This document shows, piece after piece, positions 1-7,400 of a stretch of DNA of 9,290 nucleotides (position 1 is the stretch's first letter; the number at the start of each line of letters is the position of its first letter). This stretch comes from H2-BAC3 sp045863035. Its GTDB lineage: Bacteria > Bacteroidota > Ignavibacteria > Ignavibacteriales > Ignavibacteriaceae. The DNA lies in NCBI GenBank assembly GCA_045863035.1, contig BTUV01000107.1:1-9290 (forward strand). The letters are read 5' to 3'. The position numbers and the translations under genes were made by a program. The notes below the pieces were generated by a model that saw only the letters and a program-made list of their open reading frames with translations, did not search any database and was not told the DNA's origin.

Positions 1-1176
1 TATAATCGTAGTTATGTTCCATACCTCTGACCAGTCACCCCAGCCGGTCTGGTTCTGGGCTCTGACTCTCCAGTAATACTTCGTAAGATAACTCAGACTA
101 TTTACTGTTTTGGTTGTATCAGTCAGAGTTGTGTCATTTGTAATGATCGTCGTAAACTGTGCATCAGTCGCCAACTGGAACTGATACTTTTGTATCGTTT
201 CGATTCTCTCCTGTGCTTTGCTCCACTTGAATACCAGTCCGGTTATCGGCTGATTGACTGAGTTATTTGCTGGTGTATATAACGTACTTGCATACGGATT
301 GCCAAGCGTCCTGAAGTTCCAGGTTGCTGACCAGTAACTCTGTCCGCCGACGTTTACTGACTTAACTCTCCAGAAATATTCTGTATAGTTATTCAGCGTC
401 GGCAGTACTTCGGTCAGGTCGGTCTGAGTAGAATCATTCACAACAAACGTATTGAAGGTGCTGTTGGCTGATACCTGCAGGATATACTTCTCTGCTCTTG
501 CTGATGAGTTCCAGCTTACGGTTACCGGGTTCAGTAGTCCCTTGCTGTTGTTGGCAGGGGCTGACAGGGTAAAGTTCGCCGGTTTCTCTATAATGGTTGT
601 TGTATTCCATACCGCTGACCAATCACCCCAGCCCGTCTGGTTCTGGGCTCTGACTCTCCAGTAATACTTTGTCAGATAACTCAGACTATTTACTGTCTTT
701 ATTGTATCAGTCAGTGTAGAGTCATTATTTACTATTGCACTAAACAAGGAGTCAGTAGCCAGCTGGAACTGATACTTCTGTATCGTCTCAATTCTCTCCT
801 GTGCTTTGCTCCACTTAAAGACCAGCCCTGTTATCGGTTGATTGACTGAGTTGTTTGCGGGTATATATAAAGTACTTGCATATGGGTTACCAAGCGTCTT
901 AAAGTTCCATGTTGCTGACCAGTCACTCTGTCCTCCAACGTTTACTGACTTCACTCTCCAGAAGTATTCTGCATAGTTATTCAGCGTCGGCAGTACTTCT
1001 GTAAGGTCGGTCTGAGTAGAATCATTTACAACAAAAGTGTTGAAGGCATTGCTGGTTGATACCTGCAGATGATACTTCTCTGCTCTTGCTGAGGAGTTCC
1101 AGTTTACGGTTACCGGGTTCAGCAGTCCCTTACTGTTATTAGCAGGGGCTGACAGGGTAAAGTTAGCCGGTTTCTC
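1..1176 (-). repeat. 588-base tandem repeat, two copies (1-588 and 589-1176), coding for paired FnIII domains
   Basis: The two copies align without gaps at a constant offset of 588 bases, which is 196 codons, so the reading frame is kept. My hand alignment counts about 75 differences, roughly 87% identity. Each unit starts at the codons for EKPANFTLSAP and ends at the codons for TTII; the second unit ends exactly at base 1, so a third copy may follow outside the window. Bases 1177-1464 encode a single more divergent FnIII domain that shares only scattered motifs (TKYYWRVR, DSLFS). The pattern fits recent in-frame duplication. Confidence 0.93.
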
Positions 1177-3321
1177 GATAACAGTAGTAAAATAAAATGT
1201 CTCAGACCAGGAACCATTCCCTCCCTGATTTACTCCCCTCACGCGCCAATAATATTTTGTAAGAAAACTAAGACTACCTGAAGTATAGTGGTTTTCATTT
1301 ACTATTTGCGTTGCAAGCAGATTGCTAAAGAGAGAATCACTTGCTATTTGAATTTCGTACTGTTCACTTCCATCTGCTGCTCCCCATGAAAACTGAGGAG
1401 TTAGAGGAACAGAAAGCACCCCATTACCTGGATATATTAGATTAGGGGTCGCGGGGACGGAATGTACCGTTATCTGTCCGTTAACTGCTGATTTCAGAAT
1501 ATTCTGGGACTGAGGATTTGACAACACTGATGAAGAAAGAGTTATCTCTGACTGTCCGGGTATGTTGCCAACAATATATTTCAGTTCAGCAACTGCACCG
1601 CTGCTCCCCGTGAATTTTGCCTGAGTGAGTGAAAATGCAAACAACCGCAACGTGGTCTGATTAACAACTCCGGCATTAAGCACATGATCTGCCTTACGGC
1701 TGGTCAGAACAGCGGAACCGGGAATATATTGGAATTCAGGGGGAAGAGTGATATCTGTCTGAAATGCCACAAACTCTTCATGGTTATCAACCTGCAGAGA
1801 AACGGTTACCGTGTCACCAACTCTTGCAGTCAACGGAGTAATTTTCATGTAATTGGGTGCAAAAGCAGAAGCGGTAACATCAATAAAAAACGGGTCTTCA
1901 TCCGGATCATTGCTTCTTATATATAGCCGCCCTGAATAAGTCCCTTTTACGGCAGAAAAAAACTTGACAGCCAAATTCCCTGAAAATTGAGGTAAAACTC
2001 TCAATGGTAATAGTGAAATATGCGAAAAAAGTGCAGAGGATGATGTAACCGAGCTGATAATCAAAGTGTCAGAACCATAGTTATCAATCTGAATTAAATA
2101 GTTCAATGTATCGGTGACCGGTGTCTCCCCCATCAATATATTCTGCGATGCTGAAATATCCGGTGATGTAATTGTTACAGAGCCCGCGTAAGAGGTCGAA
2201 ACGATATTAACAGCTAGTACAGATGTCAGGACCACTGAGTCGGGATTTATATAATATGTCCCACCGCTGCCATCAATCAGAAAACGGATTTTCATAATTT
2301 CACCTGATGAATCAGAATATACCTGATTTGTCGGAGAAAATGAAATTACTCTTACTCTGCCTGGAGAAATCTGACTAACCGAAACCAGATGATCCTTTTT
2401 TCGTTGCGAAAGTGTTGCACCTCCGCCGGTATATTGCAAAGCCGAAGGAACTAATAAATCAAATTGCAATCCGGTTACATTTTCCATATTATTTATTGAA
2501 ACCGGTAATTCAACATCAAATGATGATCGGCCTGATACCTGACCAACATGAAGTTCATTTATAGAATAACTGACTGCCCTGAGATTCACTGTCTGCGTTG
2601 GCTGATCAGGATCGTTAGAGTAAATAGTAACTATATCGTTATATGCTCCGCTTACTAATGAACGGAATGCAATAGTAACGCTATAAGAACTGCCGGGAGG
2701 AATAACTGCCGAGGTATCAGATTGAATAACAAAGAAAGGATTTGTGGTAAATATTCTGTTGACCGAAAGTGGAAGTGTACCATTATTCTGAATTTGAAAT
2801 GTAGCACTGGGAGAATTGTACCAGGGAACTCGCCCAAAATCAATTTCTTGGGTGTTAAGATTGATATCCGGTGCGAAAATTGTTACTTCACCATCATCAA
2901 ATCCGGTTAAAATATTCTGGGATTGGCTGTTACTGATTATCGGATTAAGAAGGGAAACAGGATATACACCCGGTTTCCGCCCAAGTTTTACCTTAAAACT
3001 TGCAACCTCGCCGCTATTACCTGCAAACGGAGACTGATTAAGTGAGAAAGCAATTAGTCTGAGGACATTACCATTAAGTAAACTTGCGCTTACCATATGC
3101 CCGCTGCTTCTATTGCTGAGAATGGCTGAGTTTGTAATATACCCGAGTTCAGAAGGCAGTTGTATATCTGATTGAAACGCAACAAAGCTATTCACGTTGT
3201 TGATTATTATCCTGACTGTAATCGTATCTCCGGAAGAACCGCTGGTGTCAGCCAGCATCATCACATTCTGAGCCGAAAGTTTAAGTATCGTTACAACGAG
3301 TAAAAGTAATAATTTATTCAT
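1..3321 (-). CDS. Multi-cohesin, FnIII-repeat surface protein (partial; C-terminus beyond left edge)
   Basis: The frame opens at the ATG at 3321 and stays open for 1107 codons to base 1, with no stop in the window. Residues 1-18 form a signal peptide (MNKLLLLLVV...SAQ). Cohesin-like domain 1 spans about 20-148, ASH/choice-of-anchor-D-like domain 1 about 150-250, cohesin-like 2 about 255-384, ASH-like 2 about 385-487, and cohesin-like 3 about 490-619. Five FnIII domains follow: one divergent (622-715), then two tandem 196-residue units of two FnIII domains each (716-911 and 912-1107). Cohesins 1 and 3 are close relatives of the cohesin in the neighbouring gene and share SNxxSQNIL; cohesin 2 is more divergent. 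By analogy this is a scaffold that could hold several dockerin proteins, with the FnIII array as a stalk. A T9SS tail is expected past the edge but not seen. The gene lies 80 bases after its neighbour, probably in the same operon. Confidence 0.93.
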   Translation of the reverse strand, partial: MNKLLLLLVVTILKLSAQNVMMLADTSGSSGDTITVRIIINNVNSFVAFQSDIQLPSELGYITNSAILSNRSSGHMVSASLLNGNVLRLIAFSLNQSPFAGNSGEVASFKVKLGRKPGVYPVSLLNPIISNSQSQNILTGFDDGEVTIFAPDINLNTQEIDFGRVPWYNSPSATFQIQNNGTLPLSVNRIFTTNPFFVIQSDTSAVIPPGSSYSVTIAFRSLVSGAYNDIVTIYSNDPDQPTQTVNLRAVSYSINELHVGQVSGRSSFDVELPVSINNMENVTGLQFDLLVPSALQYTGGGATLSQRKKDHLVSVSQISPGRVRVISFSPTNQVYSDSSGEIMKIRFLIDGSGGTYYINPDSVVLTSVLAVNIVSTSYAGSVTITSPDISASQNILMGETPVTDTLNYLIQIDNYGSDTLIISSVTSSSALFSHISLLPLRVLPQFSGNLAVKFFSAVKGTYSGRLYIRSNDPDEDPFFIDVTASAFAPNYMKITPLTARVGDTVTVSLQVDNHEEFVAFQTDITLPPEFQYIPGSAVLTSRKADHVLNAGVVNQTTLRLFAFSLTQAKFTGSSGAVAELKYIVGNIPGQSEITLSSSVLSNPQSQNILKSAVNGQITVHSVPATPNLIYPGNGVLSVPLTPQFSWGAADGSEQYEIQIASDSLFSNLLATQIVNENHYTSGSLSFLTKYYWRVRGVNQGGNGSWSETFYFTTVIEKPANFTLSAPANNSKGLLNPVTVNWNSSARAEKYHLQVSTSNAFNTFVVNDSTQTDLTEVLPTLNNYAEYFWRVKSVNVGGQSDWSATWNFKTLGNPYASTLYIPANNSVNQPITGLVFKWSKAQERIETIQKYQFQLATDSLFSAIVNNDSTLTDTIKTVNSLSYLTKYYWRVRAQNQTGWGDWSAVWNTTTIIEKPANFTLSAPANNSKGLLNPVTVSWNSSARAEKYILQVSANSTFNTFVVNDSTQTDLTEVLPTLNNYTEYFWRVKSVNVGGQSYWSATWNFRTLGNPYASTLYTPANNSVNQPITGLVFKWSKAQERIETIQKYQFQLATDAQFTTIITNDTTLTDTTKTVNSLSYLTKYYWRVRAQNQTGWGDWSEVWNITTII

Positions 3322-3330
3322 AAGATTACA

Positions 3331-3335
3331 CTTCC
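3331..3335 (-). promoter_or_regulatory. Weak ribosome binding site of the multi-cohesin gene
   Basis: On the minus strand GGAAG lies nine bases before the ATG at 3321. It is a weak match, but it is the only purine-rich element in a suitable place. The start choice rests mainly on the signal peptide that follows. Confidence 0.4.
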
Positions 3336-3378
3336 GTTATTCACATCAATAACTTTGATGTATGAAATATCTGGTAAT

Positions 3379-3404
3379 TGATTTATGCCTCAGCATATAA
3401 ATCA
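3379..3404 (-). other. Hairpin at the stop codon of the cohesin-T9SS gene
   Basis: The transcript can fold with arms TGATTTAT and ATAAATCA (8 bp) around a 10-base loop. Alternatively it forms a longer stem with an ATGC/GCAT extension, a TGAG loop and a two-base bulge. The TGA stop is part of the left arm. No uridine tract follows, so it is not a normal intrinsic terminator. It could protect the upstream mRNA or lower read-through into the multi-cohesin gene; this is inference. Confidence 0.35.
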
Positions 3405-4442
3405 CTTTAGTAGCAATAGTTTTAAGGTTCTGGTCATACCCTGTTTTCTTAATCTGGCGAAATATACGCCCGATGGAAGCTGATCTCCAGCATTATTTTT
3501 CCCCTTCCATACAATTGAGTTTAGACCAGCTTTCAGATTCATCAAGGGTATATGCCAAACGGATGCTCCATTCATATCTGCAATTTCAAATTCTGCATCA
3601 GCAGGATCAGAAATAAAAAACAGAAATTTTGTTTCCGGATTAAAAGGATTTGGATAGTTTTGTAGCAGACGGAAATCATCCTCACTGCTCAGCCACAGTT
3701 CCCTTTCTCCAAGAAGTGTTTTTGCTCCGGTGAATTCATTTTCCCAAAGTCTGTAAATGATTTTGCCGGAGAGATACGATACGGTATCCGTCAGATGATA
3801 ACTTCTGGGTGAAGCAGTTGTCCCTGCACCGTCCGCAATAAGAATTTTATAAGCATCCGGCTGTTCAGTAATCCGCTCCACCCGGAACTCCTTGCAGTTA
3901 GACTCACTCGCTGTTGACCAGGATATTTCAAGCAGATAATCATCTTTCCGGAGCAGAGAAAACGAGGTCAGTTCAACCGCGACCACATTTTCCTCTATTG
4001 TAATGGTTCCGCCAGAAGCAGAATCAAGAATATTCTGGGATGCTGCATTGCTGATGACCGCTTCACTTAAGGATATTGGATATATACCCGCGATATTTCC
4101 GGCTATAACTTTCATAGTAACAACAGCACCGCTATCCCCTTGAAAGGGAATTTGCATGAGGGAAAAGGAGAGCACCGTTGCGGTATTCTGGGGATTAACC
4201 TGAAACGCAAGAACGTGCCCGTTTGCCCTGTTTGTCAGGACTGCTGAGTTCTGCACCGGAGTTATCCCCGGTGCAAACTGCATGGCTGCCTGAAACCCGA
4301 CAAACTGCTGAGTATTGGTGACCAGGAGACTGACTGATACGGTATCCCCCGGATGTACCGTATGGCTGCTCACTGACATCACATTCTGAGCATACAGACT
4401 CTGGTGCAGCAGCAGAATAGCAATGATGGATTTTACCGTCAT
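3402..4442 (-). CDS. Cohesin-domain protein with T9SS type A sorting domain
   Basis: Predicted exported 346-residue protein with no enzymatic motif. Residues 1-19 form a signal peptide (cut after YAQ). Residues 20-150 form one cohesin-like beta-sandwich, with GDTV near the start, FVGFQ, an NRANGH segment, SGAV and the closing SNAASQNIL. Residues 155-250 match the VELTSF...W.T.SE.N..EF.VER beta domain that often precedes T9SS tails in Bacteroidota. Residues 256-346 are the T9SS type A tail (YPNPFNP at 263-269, SGVY near the end). The ATG overlaps the protease TGA as ATGA, and no Shine-Dalgarno sequence is visible, so translation is probably coupled to the protease. The likely role, inferred, is a surface-attached socket for the dockerin of the neighbouring protease. 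The cohesin assignment rests on residue pattern and similarity to the three domains of the next gene, not on a profile search. Confidence 0.93.
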   Translation of the reverse strand: MTVKSIIAILLLHQSLYAQNVMSVSSHTVHPGDTVSVSLLVTNTQQFVGFQAAMQFAPGITPVQNSAVLTNRANGHVLAFQVNPQNTATVLSFSLMQIPFQGDSGAVVTMKVIAGNIAGIYPISLSEAVISNAASQNILDSASGGTITIEENVVAVELTSFSLLRKDDYLLEISWSTASESNCKEFRVERITEQPDAYKILIADGAGTTASPRSYHLTDTVSYLSGKIIYRLWENEFTGAKTLLGERELWLSSEDDFRLLQNYPNPFNPETKFLFFISDPADAEFEIADMNGASVWHIPLMNLKAGLNSIVWKGKNNAGDQLPSGVYFARLRKQGMTRTLKLLLLK

Positions 4443-7400
4443 CTGAGGAGCATCATTTTTTTATGGCTGATGAACTTCCCTGCCTTCAGGCGGAAGATAT
4501 ATACTCCGCTTGCGACCGGACGGCGGTTCATGTTCTCCGATTTCCACTGCAGTTCATAATATCCTGCCTTTTGCCCGATTACACGGTATTCCCACACCTT
4601 TTCACCTAGAATGTTAAATATCTCAGCTTCAATGTCTGACTGCTCGGGTATGCCGTATTTTATCACTGTCACAGGGTTAAAAGGGTTCGGGTAATTCTGG
4701 TACAGAACATATTCTTCGGGGACCAGAAATCCATCATTACTGAACGTTACCTCAAGCTGTTCTCCGGCAGCATTGGATGCAAGCACTGATTCCAGCTTCT
4801 TTAGTTCTCCCTTAGAAATCCTGAATAGTAATCCTTTTTCATCACTGCTGATTGTGTTTCTTTTAAAGTTATAAATCACAACCCGCAGAGTATCTTCGGT
4901 TACGCTCCATCCCAGTTCCATCCCTTCAGCAAGAGGTCCCGGGACCAGATGGGCATCTTTCAGGTCTTTGCCGGTCAAAATAAACTGCATTCCGGCAACA
5001 GGACTTCCTCCGCTCAGCCATGCTCCCCTGCCGTCAAGTGCAAGCACCGGTGTTCCTGTCAGATGTTCCTTATTTATACCTCCCATAATGATGTTAACCG
5101 TGCCGACTATATCGAGCACATTAACTAAGTTATCCTGATTAACATCAGCAGCAGCAAAGATAAAGGGTTGTGGATTCTGGTTCAGTAAAAAACTTACCAT
5201 AGTAGTAATATCAAGGACATTTACACTCAGGTCTCCGTTCGCATCGCCATGGCTCGCGGTCAGCGGAATACTGCTAACGACACGTGATGAATCAGATTCA
5301 CTAAAATCAGTACGGACAACGCGGTAGTAATAGTAATACTTTTGATTGGGGATTACCTCAAAGTCAGTATAAAGTGTATCGGTAATCAGCGAGTTGTTTA
5401 TCAGAACTGGTTCGGTCAGAGTGGTATCGTTGATATGCTCAAGGCGGTACATATTATATCCCAATAAATCAGGTACACTCGAAAGATCTATATTTGACCA
5501 TTCCAGGTTCACTTTACCAAGTCCTGCGGTTGCCATAAAATCTGCTGAAGCGGAACCGGCAGCTGAAATCAGAATTTCAAATCTTTGGTCCTCTACCGAA
5601 ATCTCAGAACCATTTAAATCGCGAGCACCAGAAACGCTAATTCTGTTAATACCATCCCCTGTATAAAGTCTAATAGTGTGATATGAAGTCCATACCTTGT
5701 TATCAGTAGACCAACTGCCAGAATCACTTACATTATTTGAAGTAAAAGGTTCAATTCCGCCGAATGTTACAGAAGGCGGATAATCGGGATTCATCGGGCG
5801 ATTAAAATATACTTCGAATTTATGTGCCCCATAGCCAAGTGGCTCAATAAATTCATCCTGAGCATCTTTACCATTTACCAAAACTTTCCATACAAATCCC
5901 GGTATTGAATCTGAAGGTGGTACCATCATCGGAAACAGATTTGTTAATGGCCAAGAGGCATTATCCTCAAAATCAAGGATCCATCTTTTTATTTTTGGTA
6001 TATTTTCTGTCCCGAAATATTGATCATTAAAAAGCACATAATCGTCCACTCCGGATGTTCTAAGAATATTCATCATCTTTATATTCCTGTTTATAATAAA
6101 AGCATTTCTGTAAAATTTTGATGAATTTGCTGTTGAAACATGAAATAAAAAGGAATTTTGCCAACCGGCTGGATAGTTTGGATAAAGGTGGACAATAGCA
6201 TTATTGATATCTTGAAAAAGATTATATTCAAACATGAATTCCTGAGAAAGAGTTGACCCAAAACCAGGGCCACTTTCCCAATTTTGATAATAATTTTTTA
6301 CAAATTTACTTCTACTAGCGAATAAAACTTGTGGATACATGAAGTATGAATTTTTCACAACACAATTTATCATGGTATCCACATGAAATTCGCTAGACGT
6401 AATCTTCAGGTTATTTAGAGTGCAATCTAACAGAGTAATCAGCCCTCCATAATCGTGATAGAGGTTTAAAATATTGTCAAACTCTGAATTCCTGAAAACT
6501 CCAGATGCCCCAAACACAGTTGCTGCATTTCTGACTTTTCCATTCTCAAAATCTTCAAAATAGATATCATTGTTATTGCAATCAATATTGACATATCGGC
6601 AAACATTTAATCCGATGGTAGCTTTTGTATCAATAGATATTATACTATCTGGCTTTCCAATTGCTTCAATGAAACCTCTGTTATCAAATGAACCATTTAT
6701 TATTAACCTTGTACCGGGTAGTATCCGCATTACAGAGCCAGCAGATAACCGCGTACTATTGTTTATCATCCACAATTTATCTGGTGTTAAAACAATATCT
6801 CCTGTGAGAATACCTGATAATTCCGTACCGTTATAAACGGCTATTTCAAATACCTGTTTAAATGTATCAACATCACCTTGATTCCAAATCAGCACCTCAA
6901 ATTGAACGCTGTTTTCATTTGGGAATGTGGGCTTTAGAAAAATTTTAAATGGATCCAAGATGTTTGATCTTTCCCGGTAGGATCCTATACTTCCCAAAAA
7001 TGCATTATCATCAAGAAATTCAATATGCTCAGAAAAATATGGACTACTCACCTCAGACAGCTGTAATTTTATATGCGTACTATCAGCATATCCGAAAGTA
7101 TTTCTAATCCGAGCTGATATATATATCGTTTCTCCGGCATCTGCCTGACCATCAAGATCATTACCCGGAAGACTATCAGAGAGTACAAAACTCCTTAAAT
7201 CATATACCGGAGGTTTATCAAAATTATTAATTGATTTAAATAGATTTACTGGCTGGTCATTATGTATGAAATCTGACCATCTAGCTTCTCTTTCGGAGAT
7301 TAATTTAGTCGAATTATAGAGAGTAATCATTCCAGCAATAAGAGGGGCTCCCATAGATGTTCCGGATAATGCTTTGTACCTTCCCCCTGGGAAAGTGCTT

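Noticed and set aside
1..1176. CRISPR array
   Set aside because: The unit is 588 bases, coding and in frame, with no short repeat/spacer pattern.
1684..1926. Plus-strand ORF of 80 codons
   Set aside because: It lies antisense to cohesin-like domain 3 of the large minus-strand protein and has no family resemblance.
1..3321. Non-coding or decayed region with only short plus-strand ORFs
   Set aside because: One minus-strand frame is open from the ATG at 3321 to base 1, with a signal peptide and ordered domains; it only lacks a stop because the window ends.
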